A stretch of DNA of 64,000 nt from Parvibaculaceae bacterium (GTDB lineage Bacteria > Pseudomonadota > Alphaproteobacteria > Parvibaculales > Parvibaculaceae), in the NCBI GenBank assembly GCA_028283765.1, contig JAPWJY010000008.1, positions 1,183,001 through 1,247,000 of the forward strand, given 5' to 3'. How positions within the stretch are numbered: position 1 is the first letter of the stretch; the number at the start of each line of letters is the position of its first letter. This document shows, piece by piece, positions 9,777-17,426 of the stretch. Below the pieces are notes generated by a model. It was not told the DNA's origin, did no database searches, and was given only the letters and a program-made list of their open reading frames with translations. Position numbers and translations under genes: made by a program.

Positions 9777-10208
9777 ATGTCAGAACCGGTCATGACCATC
9801 GCTGAACTCAACACCTTCATGGCCAGCGCCTTCCCCCAGATGCAGGGGGAGGAAAAACTGACAGTGCTGGAAGAGGTTTCTCCCATGCGGGCGCGCGTCC
9901 GGCTCAGATATTCCGACCGGAACCTGCGCCCCGGCGGCACCATCTCGGGCCCGGCCATGATGGGACTCGCGGACCATGCCTTCTATGTCGTGCTGCTGGC
10001 CCATATCGGCCCGGTGGCGCTCGCCGTCACCACCAATCTCAATATCAACTTCCTCAGGAAGCCCGGTCAGGCCGACCTTTTCGCCGAGGCCCGCATCATC
10101 AAGCTCGGCAAGCGCCTTGCGGTGGGCGAGGTGACCCTGGTGCAGGACGGAGATCCCGAACCGGTGGCCCACGTTACGCTTACCTATTCGATTCCGCCCC
10201 GCGCCTGA
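9777..10208 (+). CDS. PaaI-family hotdog thioesterase
   Basis: 143 residues from the ATG at 9777; AAGGAAA lies 9 nt upstream, a better spacing than for the GTG at 9771. The hotdog fold is indicated by RPGGTISGPAMMGLADHAFYVVLL (about 57-80), where the PaaI-type catalytic Asn/Asp pattern is G-x-x-x-x-x-x-x-AD, and by NLNINFLRKPGQADLFAEARIIKLGKRLAVGEV in the second half. Such proteins hydrolyse acyl- or aryl-CoA thioesters. The natural substrate cannot be deduced. It is upstream of rplM but probably separate from it, because a promoter lies between. Confidence 0.85.
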   Translation: MSEPVMTIAELNTFMASAFPQMQGEEKLTVLEEVSPMRARVRLRYSDRNLRPGGTISGPAMMGLADHAFYVVLLAHIGPVALAVTTNLNINFLRKPGQADLFAEARIIKLGKRLAVGEVTLVQDGDPEPVAHVTLTYSIPPRA

Positions 10209-10283
10209 GCCTGGAAATATGCGGTATCTGGATACCACACATATAAACCATCCTTTTTGCAGCGGTTTTCGGCGCATATTTCG

Positions 10284-10312
10284 TTGACAGAAGCGGGGGG
10301 CGGCCCTACAAA
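10284..10312 (+). promoter_or_regulatory. Promoter of rplM-rpsI
   Basis: A perfect TTGACA at 10284-10289, a 17-nt spacer and TACAAA (4 of 6) at 10307-10312, predicting transcription start near 10319 and a leader of about 67 nt. Confidence 0.6.
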
Positions 10313-10322
10313 CCCGGCCAGT

Positions 10323-10354
10323 GGCGGCCCTCCTCGGGGCCGCCGTTCTGTTTT
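10323..10354 (+). promoter_or_regulatory. Terminator-like hairpin in the rplM leader
   Basis: GGCGGCCC / GGGCCGCC (10323-10330 and 10337-10344) with a six-base loop, followed by GTTCTGTTTT. It falls between the predicted promoter and the rplM start, about 115 nt beyond the thioesterase gene. It could be the distal terminator of that gene or an attenuator/L13-responsive leader; sequence alone does not decide. Confidence 0.4.
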
Positions 10355-10385
10355 GGATTCTTTCTGATTGAACCAGGGTGTGGGA

Positions 10386-10853
10386 ATGAAAACCTTTTCC
10401 GCTAAGCCCGCCGAGCTCGAAAAGAAGTGGATCGTTGTAGACGCTGATGGCGTCGTGGTGGGCCGTCTTGCGACGTTCATTGCGAACCGGCTGCGCGGCA
10501 AGCATCTGCCGATCTACACGCCCCACATCGACTGCGGCGACAACGTGATTATCGTGAATGCCGGCAAAGTGGCGTTTACGGGCAAGAAAATGTCGGACAA
10601 GCGCTATTACCGCCATACGGGTCATCCCGGCGGCATCAAGGAAACCTCGCCCGAGAAGATCATCGCGGGCCGGTTTGCGGAGCGCGTGATCGAGCTGGCT
10701 GTGAAGCGCATGATTTCGCGCGGGCCCCTTGGCCGCCGCCAGATGAGCAATCTGCATATTTATGCAACGGCTGAACATCCCCATGAGGCGCAGAAGCCCG
10801 TTGTGGTCCCGTTCGCCGATTTCAACCGCAAGAACAAGAAGGTGGAGGCATAA
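10386..10853 (+). CDS. rplM: 50S ribosomal protein L13
   Basis: 155 residues from the ATG at 10386 ([15 protein letters not shown]), close to the usual alphaproteobacterial length. Conserved stretches include [36 protein letters not shown] and [21 protein letters not shown]13 is an early-assembling 23S rRNA-binding protein of the large subunit. It is followed two bases later by rpsI, the conserved L13-S9 pair, and has its own promoter and a hairpin leader. An in-frame upstream start at 10368 is not favoured because family members begin at MKTF. Confidence 0.97.
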   Translation: MKTFSAKPAELEKKWIVVDADGVVVGRLATFIANRLRGKHLPIYTPHIDCGDNVIIVNAGKVAFTGKKMSDKRYYRHTGHPGGIKETSPEKIIAGRFAERVIELAVKRMISRGPLGRRQMSNLHIYATAEHPHEAQKPVVVPFADFNRKNKKVEA

Positions 10854-10855
10854 TC

Positions 10856-11344
10856 ATGGCCGAGACCCGTTCCCTCGATGAGCTGAAGGACGCGCTGAAG
10901 CAGGATGCTGCGGCAGCCAGCGTCGTTGTTGCTCCCGCCGAGCCCAAGATCGACAAGCTGGGCCGCTCCTATGCGACCGGCAAGCGCAAGAATGCCATCG
11001 CCCGCGTCTGGATCAAGCCGGGTGCCGGCAAGATCACCGTCAATGGCCGCGAGCTTGAGCGTTATTTCGCCCGTCCCGTGCTCCGCATGATCCTCAACCA
11101 GCCGCTCGTCACGGCGCAGCGCGTCGATCAGTTCGACATCGTCTGCACTGTCGTCGGTGGCGGTCTGTCGGGTCAGGCCGGCGCGGTCCGTCACGGCATC
11201 GCGCGCGCGCTGACCTTCTATGAGCCGGGCCTTCGCCCCGTGCTCAAGCATGGCGGCTTTCTCACCCGCGACAGCCGCGTGGTGGAGCGCAAGAAGTACG
11301 GCAAGGCCAAGGCCCGCCGCAGCTTCCAGTTCTCGAAGCGCTGA
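10856..11344 (+). CDS. rpsI: 30S ribosomal protein S9
   Basis: 162 residues. The N-terminal 35 or so residues ([14 protein letters not shown]...) are an alphaproteobacterial extension; the S9 core follows as [40 protein letters not shown] and the C-terminal [16 protein letters not shown] that reaches into the decoding centre beside P-site tRNA. It starts two bases after the rplM stop, so the two are co-transcribed and translationally linked. A terminator follows at 11365. Confidence 0.97.
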   Translation: MAETRSLDELKDALKQDAAAASVVVAPAEPKIDKLGRSYATGKRKNAIARVWIKPGAGKITVNGRELERYFARPVLRMILNQPLVTAQRVDQFDIVCTVVGGGLSGQAGAVRHGIARALTFYEPGLRPVLKHGGFLTRDSRVVERKKYGKAKARRSFQFSKR

Positions 11345-11364
11345 TACGCTTCCAGGCTTTCTGG

Positions 11365-11398
11365 AAAGGGCGCTTCGGGTTTCCGCCGCGCCCTTTTT
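11365..11398 (+). terminator. Rho-independent terminator of rplM-rpsI
   Basis: Stem AAAGGGCGC / GCGCCCTTT (11365-11373 and 11388-11396), loop of 14, running into TTTTTA. It begins 21 nt after the rpsI stop. Confidence 0.75.
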
Positions 11399-11442
11399 AT
11401 TTGTCTGGCATGATGGTGTAAGTGGACAATCGGGGAAACAAG

Positions 11443-12390
11443 ATGAGCATCCGGGTTTTCATCGACGGCGAGGCAGGCACGACCGGCCTTCAGATTCGCG
11501 CGCGGCTGGAAGCGCGCAGCGACATTTCGCTCATCCGTCTCGAAGGAGAGCAGCGCAAGGACCGGGATGCCCGTCGCGAGGCGCTCAACAGCGCGGACGC
11601 CGTGATCCTGTGCCTGCCCGATGATGCCGCGCGCGAGGCCGTCTCCCTCATCGACAATGACAATGTGCGGGTGATCGACGCCTCGACCGCTTATCGCACC
11701 GCGCCCGGCTGGGTCTATGGCTTTGCGGAAATGACACCGGGGCAGCGGGCTGAGATCGCCCGGGCAAAGCGGGTATCCAATCCCGGGTGCTATCCCACGG
11801 GCTTTATCGGCCTTGTCCGCCCGCTGATCGATGCGGGCCTGCTGCCGAAGGACTGGCCCGTCACCGTCAACGCCGTTTCAGGCTACTCCGGCGGCGGCAA
11901 GGCGATGGTCAGCGAGTTCGAGGACGAGAGCGCGGAAAATTATTGCACGACGCCTTATCGCATCTATGCGACGGGACTGGAGCACAAGCATGTCGACGAG
12001 ATGCGCGTCCATACCGGGCTCGCGCATCGCCCGCTGTTCGCGCCCTCCGTCGGCCGCTATTACAAGGGCATGATCGTCGAGGTGCCGTTGCAGCTCTGGG
12101 CGCTGCCGGGCGCGCCGAGCCCGCACGATCTGCGCATGGCGCTGGTCCATGCCTACAAGGATCAGCACTTCGTCGAGGTCGCGGATTATGAAGAGACGTT
12201 GCAAACGAAGCTGCTCGACCCGGAAGGGCTGAACGACACCAACCGTATGAAGCTTTTTGTTTTCGGCAATGAAACGAGAGGCCAGGCAAGGCTTGTGGCG
12301 CTGCTCGACAATCTGGGCAAGGGGGCGTCCGGCGCGGCGGTTCAGAACCTCAACATCATGCTGGGACTGGACGAGAGGCTCGGGCTTTAG
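11443..12390 (+). CDS. argC: N-acetyl-gamma-glutamyl-phosphate reductase, type 2
   Basis: 315 residues from ATG 11443 (MSIRVFIDGEAGTTGLQ), the short ArgC type 2 length; a GTG at 11422 is possible but less likely. The Rossmann loop is DGEAGTTGLQIRARL, the catalytic Cys sits in SNPGCYPTGFIGL (about residue 117), and GYSGGGKAMVSEFE follows. It reduces N-acetylglutamyl phosphate to the semialdehyde in arginine biosynthesis. The neighbourhood of rpsI upstream is a recurring alphaproteobacterial arrangement. It ends 10 bp before a convergent EamA transporter. Confidence 0.93.
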   Translation: MSIRVFIDGEAGTTGLQIRARLEARSDISLIRLEGEQRKDRDARREALNSADAVILCLPDDAAREAVSLIDNDNVRVIDASTAYRTAPGWVYGFAEMTPGQRAEIARAKRVSNPGCYPTGFIGLVRPLIDAGLLPKDWPVTVNAVSGYSGGGKAMVSEFEDESAENYCTTPYRIYATGLEHKHVDEMRVHTGLAHRPLFAPSVGRYYKGMIVEVPLQLWALPGAPSPHDLRMALVHAYKDQHFVEVADYEETLQTKLLDPEGLNDTNRMKLFVFGNETRGQARLVALLDNLGKGASGAAVQNLNIMLGLDERLGL

Positions 12391-12399
12391 AGCAAAAAA

Positions 12400-13254
12400 T
12401 CAGAACTCGAGCATCATGATGCCCGTCATGACGACGAGCGCCGCGAATACGGCGCGCCAGCCAAGGCCTTCTTTCAGGATCAGCCCTGAAATGAGGGCGG
12501 CGAAGACGACGCTGGTTTCACGCAAGGTCGCAACCGGTCCCATGGGGGAGATGCTCATGGCCCAGATGATGATCCAGTAGGCGCCGATGGAGAGAACGCC
12601 GCCCAGCGCGCCGGTCAGCATGGCGCGGCTGGGGCGCAGGAGCGCGGCTGCCGGACGACGCCAGAGAGCCACGACCCAGAACAGAACGCCATCGAGCCCC
12701 AGCAGCCAGATCGCATAGACGTTGGGACCCTGTTCCATGCGTCCGCCCAGGCCGTCGTTCAGCGTATAGCTGGCGATGAACAGCGATGTGCCCATGGCGT
12801 AAAAGACGCCGCGATGATTGAATTTTTCTCCGCGGCGGGGAATGGCAAGGCTCAAAATCCCGGCGATGATGATGGCGATGCCAAGCGTGGCGTGGGCTGA
12901 AAGCTCTTCGCCGAGAAGGGTGAAGCCGACGATGGTGACGATGGCGGGCGCAAGCCCCCGGGCGAGGGGATAGACCTGTCCCAGAGCGCCGTGGCTGTAG
13001 GATTTGACCAGAAACAGCTTGTAGCCCAGATGGACGACCAGCGAGAGGCCGATCACCTTCCACATGGCAAGCGAGGGGAAGGGCGTGAAAAAGAAGAGGG
13101 GGGCCATCGCGAGCGAGCCGCCGCCTGTCACATGGGCCATGGTTGAAAGCCGGTCCGCGCCGCTTTTCACCAGAGCGTTCCAGACGGCATGGAGCAGGGC
13201 GGCCAGAAGCACGAGAAGGGTAATGGAGAGAGACAGGGGGAGGGCTCCGCGCAT
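12400..13254 (-). CDS. EamA/DMT-family transporter
   Basis: 284 residues, about ten hydrophobic helices in two EamA repeats, the normal DMT layout. The first repeat opens LLAALLHAVWNALVKSGADR and ends VTIVGFTLLGEELSAHATLG; the second ends VATLRETSVVFAALISGLILKEGLGW. These are recognisable EamA features, including the Glu near the end of each repeat. The family exports or exchanges metabolites; the substrate is unknown. It lies downstream of phaC in the same direction after a 118-bp gap that holds only a possible 26-codon frame (13284-13364). Confidence 0.85.
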   Translation of the reverse strand: MRGALPLSLSITLLVLLAALLHAVWNALVKSGADRLSTMAHVTGGGSLAMAPLFFFTPFPSLAMWKVIGLSLVVHLGYKLFLVKSYSHGALGQVYPLARGLAPAIVTIVGFTLLGEELSAHATLGIAIIIAGILSLAIPRRGEKFNHRGVFYAMGTSLFIASYTLNDGLGGRMEQGPNVYAIWLLGLDGVLFWVVALWRRPAAALLRPSRAMLTGALGGVLSIGAYWIIIWAMSISPMGPVATLRETSVVFAALISGLILKEGLGWRAVFAALVVMTGIMMLEF

Positions 13255-13372
13255 TGCAGATGATTTTTGGACGCAGCCCGAGGTTACGCCTGCGGGTGCG
13301 GGCGGACCAGCATCATCGCTGCAAGGCCCATGGCGAAAATCCCGTTACAGGCATATGCCGCCATGATCCATC

Positions 13373-14992
13373 TCAGTCTTCCGACTTGATCTTCACATAG
13401 CTGCCCGGGGCGTCCTCGATGATGTCGAGGCCCGTGTCCCCGGGAATCCGGGCGGCGACCTTGCCGCCGGATTTGGGCTTGATCCATGTAAACCAGTCGC
13501 CCCACCATGAGCCGGGATGCTCGACTGCGCCCTTGACCCAATCCTCGACCTTTTCGGGCAATTCGTCGTTCGTCCAGTATTGATATTTCTTGGCGGACGG
13601 CGGGTTGATGACGCCCGCAATGTGGCCGGAGCCCGCCATCATGAAACGGATCGGGCCGCTGAAGAGCTTCGTCGATTTGTAGACGGAGCGGTAGGGCGCG
13701 ATATGATCCTCGCGGCTGGACTGGAGATAGACCGGCACCTTGACCTTGTGCAGGTCGAGCCGGATGCCGCCGAGCTTCATGCGGCCTTCCGCGAGATTAT
13801 TCTTCAGGTAGCATTCGCGCAGGTAGAAGGCGTGCATCCGCGCGGGCATCCTTGTCGCGTCAGCATTCCAGTAAAGCAGGTCGAACGCCATCGGCTCGCG
13901 GCCAAGCAGATAATTGTTCACGACATAGGACCAGACGAGGTCGTTCGAGCGCAGCATGTTGAACGTGCTCGCCATGGCCGATCCCTCAAGAAGCCCGCCG
14001 GTGCTTTCCATCTGGTGTTCGACAGCAGCGATCTGGTCCTCGTCGATAAAGACCTTGAGTTCGCCGGCTTCCGTGAAGTCGGCCTGCGCCGCGAAGAAGG
14101 TGGCGGATTTGATCCGGTCATCCCCCGTCGCGGCCATGTGTGCGAGCGTGGCGGAGAGAAGCGTGCCGCCGATGCAATAGCCGATGGCGTTGACTTCCTT
14201 CATGCCAGTCGCTTTTTCCACGGCGTCGAGGGCGGCGTAGACGCCTTCGATCATATAATCCTCGAAGGTCTTCATCGCGAGGCGCGCGTCCGGGTTGACC
14301 CAGCTTACGACGAAGACGGTCAGTCCCTGTTCGAGGCACCAGCGGATGAAGGATTTCTGCGGCCCGAGATCGAGGATGTAATATTTGTTGATCCAGGGCG
14401 GGAAGATGAGCAGCGGGCGCGCGAACACTTTTTCCGTCATCGGCACATACTGGATCATCTGCATCAGGTTGTTCTGGTAGACGACCTTGCCGGGCGTGGT
14501 GGCGATGTTTTCACCGATGGTGAAGGCGCTCATGTCCGTCTGCTGGATTTCGAGCTTGCCCCGGCCGCGCTTCACGTCCTCCAGCATCTGTTCCATGCCC
14601 TTGACGAGATTGGCGCCGTTGGAACTCATCGTCTCGCGCAGCACTTCGGGGTTGGTGAACAGGAAATTGGTGGGCGAGAGCGCGTTGACGAGCTGCTTTA
14701 CGTAGAACTGCGCCTGGCTGCGGACATGAGGGTCGACATCCTCCACGCTCCTGACCTGGGATTCGATCCAGCTTGTCGAAAGCAGGTAGATCTGCTTGAG
14801 CACGTTGAAGACGAACATCTGCTGCCATTCGGGCGCCTTGAAGCGCTTGTCGTTCACCGGCGGGTTCTCGACCTTTTCGCCGAGAAAGGTGAGGGCGGCG
14901 CGCTCGGCGATGTCGAGATAGCTGTTCCACAGGCTGGCCTGTGCCTCGACCACGCGGATAGGGTCGCTCGCATATTTCTGGGCCACATCCAT
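13373..14992 (-). CDS. phaC: Class I PHA synthase, catalytic part (phaC split by frameshift)
   Basis: 539 residues from an ATG at 14992. The alpha/beta-hydrolase core shows PPWINKYYILDLGPQKSFIRW, the lipase-like box GYCIGGT with nucleophile Cys273, SREDHIAPYR with the catalytic Asp, and GSGHIAGVINPP with the catalytic His. It polymerises hydroxyacyl-CoA into polyhydroxyalkanoate at the granule surface. Class I enzymes are near 600 residues and carry an N-terminal helical domain; here that domain is encoded in the overlapping upstream frame (14992-15207). An 8-bp tandem duplication at 14997-15012 separates them. Removing one copy gives a continuous 608-residue protein reading ...SDMKRALMDVAQK. 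As written, catalytic activity is possible but the N-terminus is cut. Overlap TGATG could allow coupled translation. Confidence 0.93.
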   Translation of the reverse strand: MDVAQKYASDPIRVVEAQASLWNSYLDIAERAALTFLGEKVENPPVNDKRFKAPEWQQMFVFNVLKQIYLLSTSWIESQVRSVEDVDPHVRSQAQFYVKQLVNALSPTNFLFTNPEVLRETMSSNGANLVKGMEQMLEDVKRGRGKLEIQQTDMSAFTIGENIATTPGKVVYQNNLMQMIQYVPMTEKVFARPLLIFPPWINKYYILDLGPQKSFIRWCLEQGLTVFVVSWVNPDARLAMKTFEDYMIEGVYAALDAVEKATGMKEVNAIGYCIGGTLLSATLAHMAATGDDRIKSATFFAAQADFTEAGELKVFIDEDQIAAVEHQMESTGGLLEGSAMASTFNMLRSNDLVWSYVVNNYLLGREPMAFDLLYWNADATRMPARMHAFYLRECYLKNNLAEGRMKLGGIRLDLHKVKVPVYLQSSREDHIAPYRSVYKSTKLFSGPIRFMMAGSGHIAGVINPPSAKKYQYWTNDELPEKVEDWVKGAVEHPGSWWGDWFTWIKPKSGGKVAARIPGDTGLDIIEDAPGSYVKIKSED

Positions 14993-15207
14993 CAGCGCCC
15001 GCTTGCCCGCTTCATGTCACTGAAGCCTGAGGAAATGGAGGCGTTGCCCCGTTTGCTCTTCAGCATCATGCGCGTTGCGCGCTGGGCCAGCAGGGCGGCC
15101 TGCATGATATTGAACGACAATTCGACCGGATCGGGTGTGGGGAAGCCGTCACCGCCCACTGCGGCGGGACTGATGGTCGCCGATGCGGATTGCTCTTTTT
15201 GTGTCAT
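14992..15207 (-). CDS. phaC: N-terminal fragment of PHA synthase (phaC 5' end)
   Basis: A 71-codon frame (MTQKEQSASATISPAAVGG...) with the PhaC N-terminal pattern DPVELSFNIMQAALLAQRAT and ending SDMKRASGR before TGA. The last three residues come from the second copy of the duplicated octamer. Its stop overlaps the start of the catalytic frame by one base (TGATG). AGGGTGAACCGCTC precedes the ATG at 15207. I read it as the displaced first 68 residues of PhaC rather than an independent gene, because deleting eight bases fuses both frames into a protein of normal class I length. If it were a separate small protein, it would have no recognisable family. Confidence 0.75.
   Translation of the reverse strand: MTQKEQSASATISPAAVGGDGFPTPDPVELSFNIMQAALLAQRATRMMLKSKRGNASISSGFSDMKRASGR
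14997..15012. repeat. 8-bp perfect tandem duplication inside phaC
   Basis: On the + strand GCCCGCTT occurs twice back to back (14997-15004, 15005-15012); on the coding strand this is AAGCGGGC twice. Eight bases is not a multiple of three, so the duplication shifts the frame and produces the TGA at 14992-14994. Confidence 0.95.
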
Positions 15208-15418
15208 GAGCGGTTCACCCTGCCGTGATTATTGGAGCCCAAGAACGGACCCCTGTTTCTATGGCTGCTTTTTATAGTATACGTGACGGCGGAAATCGCC
15301 ATGGGTGGGAAAAACACCTGAGGAAGATATTTTTCCAGGCACGGTCTGCGCTATACTCCGGCCAGCCGGGGGGCGAAGGAGCGGATGGATGGCTTTCAAT
15401 GCAACAGCAGGCAGGGCA

Positions 15419-16018
15419 ATGATGCGCAATGCCCATCTCGCCGTGATGACGCTGGGGCTGCTTGGCCTTGGGGCCTGCTCGGCGCTGCCGGGCTCTGTCA
15501 AGCCTGACCTGATCTATTCCGGCGCGGGGGAGGCGGCGGATCAGGCCTCCAAAGACGCGCCCCAGACATTTCCCCAGTTGAGCAGTGTGCCCAATACGCG
15601 CCCGGAAGTGACATCCCAGCCTGCGCGCGACGTGCTGGCAAAGCAGCTTGAGATTCAGCGCGCCAAAAATCTCGCCGACGCCAAGGCGCTTCAGGCGGAC
15701 CCGACCGGCTCCATCAATCCCGCCGCGCCGGCAACGCCCGCCGTGCCGGGGCCGCAATCTTCGCTCGCACCTGCAGCAAAGACGCAACTGGCCGATGGCG
15801 TCATTCCGATGCCCCCCATTGGTGGCCATGCGACCCTCGACGGGATCGATCCCCGGCTGGCACAGGAAATCGCCAGCCTTGCCGCCCGCCGCGGGGCGCA
15901 GCCGGACAGGGTTGCCGTTGCAAAGCCTTCTCGGCAGGTCGCCGCCCGGCTTGACCCGGAGCCGGTGGTGAAGGCCGCCCCGACAACCCGCGTTTCAGTC
16001 GCAAGCCTCAACCAGTAG
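15419..16018 (+). CDS. Putative lipoprotein of unknown function
   Basis: 199 residues from the ATG at 15419. A lipoprotein signal is plain: MMRNAHLAVMTLGLLGLGAC, with lipobox LGAC and the acylated Cys at about residue 20. The mature part is rich in Ala, Pro and Gln with low-complexity runs (PAAPATPAVPGPQ) and no domain I recognise; a helical stretch QPARDVLAKQLEIQRAKNLADAKALQA is predicted in the middle. Upstream in-frame starts (15305, 15389) would place residues before the signal and are less likely. It lies between phaC (divergent) and an aminotransferase gene that has its own promoter. Confidence 0.75.
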   Translation: MMRNAHLAVMTLGLLGLGACSALPGSVKPDLIYSGAGEAADQASKDAPQTFPQLSSVPNTRPEVTSQPARDVLAKQLEIQRAKNLADAKALQADPTGSINPAAPATPAVPGPQSSLAPAAKTQLADGVIPMPPIGGHATLDGIDPRLAQEIASLAARRGAQPDRVAVAKPSRQVAARLDPEPVVKAAPTTRVSVASLNQ

Positions 16019-16061
16019 TTCTCCACTGTCCCGAAAAGCGTTCTTTCCTGCGGCTATACCC

Positions 16062-16090
16062 TTGGGAGCGTTCGACTTTGAGGCTATAAG
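16062..16090 (+). promoter_or_regulatory. Promoter of the aminotransferase-hom-glpX cluster
   Basis: TTGGGA (4 of 6) at 16062-16067, 17-nt spacer, TATAAG (5 of 6) at 16085-16090. It lies 66 nt upstream of the aminotransferase ATG. Confidence 0.5.
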
Positions 16091-16155
16091 GAGCGCGAAC
16101 AAGGGGTGCCCTCAGACGGCCCTCCCTGTTCAGGCCCAACACGTCCTTTGGAACC

Positions 16156-17424
16156 ATGTCGATGAGCGAAGAATTCCACCGCATCAAGCGGCTTCCCCCC
16201 TATGTCTTTGAGGTTGTGAACAAGCTCAAGGCCCGGGCCCGGGCCGAGGGGAAGGACATCATCGATTTCGGCATGGGCAATCCCGATATGCCGACGCCGC
16301 CCCATATCGTGCAGAAGCTGATCGAGACGGTGCAGGACCCCAAGTCGCACCGCTATTCCAGCTCGCGGGGCATTCCGGGCCTGCGCAAGGCACAGGCCGC
16401 CTATTACGAGCGCCGCTTCGGCGTGACGCTCAATCCCGAGACGGAAGTGATCGCGACCCTTGGCTCCAAGGAGGGACTGGCCAACCTTGCCCAGGCCATC
16501 ACCAGCCCCGGCGACGTGATCCTTTGCCCCAACCCGAGCTATCCGATCCACGCCTTCGGCTTCATCATTTCCGGCGCGGTCATCCGCTCGGTGCCGTTCG
16601 AGAACGAGGAAAGCTTTTTCGACATGCTGGAGCGCGGCGTGCGCCATTCGGTGCCCAAGCCCGTGGCCATGCTCGTCAGTTTCCCGTCCAATCCGACGGC
16701 GCAGGTCGTCGATCTCGATTTCTATCGCGAGGTCGTGGCTTTCGCCGCGCGCCACGACATCTACATCATTTCGGATCTTGCCTATTCCGAGATTTATTTC
16801 GACGGCAATCCGCCGCCCTCCATCCTTCAGGTGCCGGGCGCGAAGGAGCGGGCGGTCGAATTCAATTCATTGTCCAAAACCTATGCCATGCCCGGCTGGC
16901 GCATGGGCTTCTGCGTCGGCAACGAGCGGCTGGTCAATGCGCTGGGAAGGGTCAAGTCCTATCTCGACTATGGCGCGTTCACGCCCATTCAGGTTGCCGC
17001 CGCCGCCGCACTCAACGGCCCGCAGGAATGCGTGGATGAAATCCGTGGCATCTATCAGAGCCGCCGTGACGTATTGATCGACAGCATGTCGCGCGCGGGG
17101 TGGGATATTCCAAGCCCGCCGGCTACCATGTTTGCCTGGTCGCCGATCCCGGAGAAATTCCGCCATATCGGCTCGCTCGCCTTTTCCACGCTGCTGCTTG
17201 AACATGCGGACGTCGCCGTCGCGCCGGGTATCGGCTTTGGCGAATATGGCGACGGGCATGTGCGCATCGGCCTTGTCGAAAACGAGCAGCGTGTGCGCCA
17301 GGCCGCGCGCAGCGTGAAGAAGTTCATGTCGAATGCGGACCAGATCCTCGGGGAATATGAAGAGCGAATGCGGGGCACCGGCACAGTCGTCCCCCATCCC
17401 AGAAATTCCCGTGGAAGTGTTTGA
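16156..17424 (+). CDS. Class I/II PLP aminotransferase (AlaC / DapL-like)
   Basis: 422 residues. It contains DFGMGNPDMPTPPHI near the N-terminus, the PLP Asn region PSNPTAQVVDLDFY (about 175-188), Asp-x-Ala-Tyr in IISDLAYSEIYF (about 206-217), and the Schiff-base Lys in NSLSKTYAMPGWRMGF (about residue 241), followed by the Arg pair for the alpha-carboxylate. This branch includes the glutamate-pyruvate aminotransferase AlaC and is often labelled LL-diaminopimelate aminotransferase; which activity applies here is not decided. The gene overlaps the upstream region of hom by position only (3-bp separation), and is followed by hom and glpX, suggesting an amino-acid/central-metabolism operon. Met1 or Met3 may be the start. 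Confidence 0.85.
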   Translation: MSMSEEFHRIKRLPPYVFEVVNKLKARARAEGKDIIDFGMGNPDMPTPPHIVQKLIETVQDPKSHRYSSSRGIPGLRKAQAAYYERRFGVTLNPETEVIATLGSKEGLANLAQAITSPGDVILCPNPSYPIHAFGFIISGAVIRSVPFENEESFFDMLERGVRHSVPKPVAMLVSFPSNPTAQVVDLDFYREVVAFAARHDIYIISDLAYSEIYFDGNPPPSILQVPGAKERAVEFNSLSKTYAMPGWRMGFCVGNERLVNALGRVKSYLDYGAFTPIQVAAAAALNGPQECVDEIRGIYQSRRDVLIDSMSRAGWDIPSPPATMFAWSPIPEKFRHIGSLAFSTLLLEHADVAVAPGIGFGEYGDGHVRIGLVENEQRVRQAARSVKKFMSNADQILGEYEERMRGTGTVVPHPRNSRGSV

Positions 17425-17426
17425 AC

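Noticed and set aside
13284-13364. A 26-codon reverse-strand frame (MAAYACNGIFAMGLAAMMLV...) between phaC and the EamA gene
   Set aside because: Hydrophobic and possibly translated after phaC, but it has no convincing ribosome-binding site and is too short to support without conservation.
13517-15277. A 586-codon open frame on the + strand opposite phaC
   Set aside because: It is the antisense shadow of phaC in GC-rich DNA; its translation is rich in Arg/Asp/Val with no domain, while the reverse strand has a full PHA synthase.
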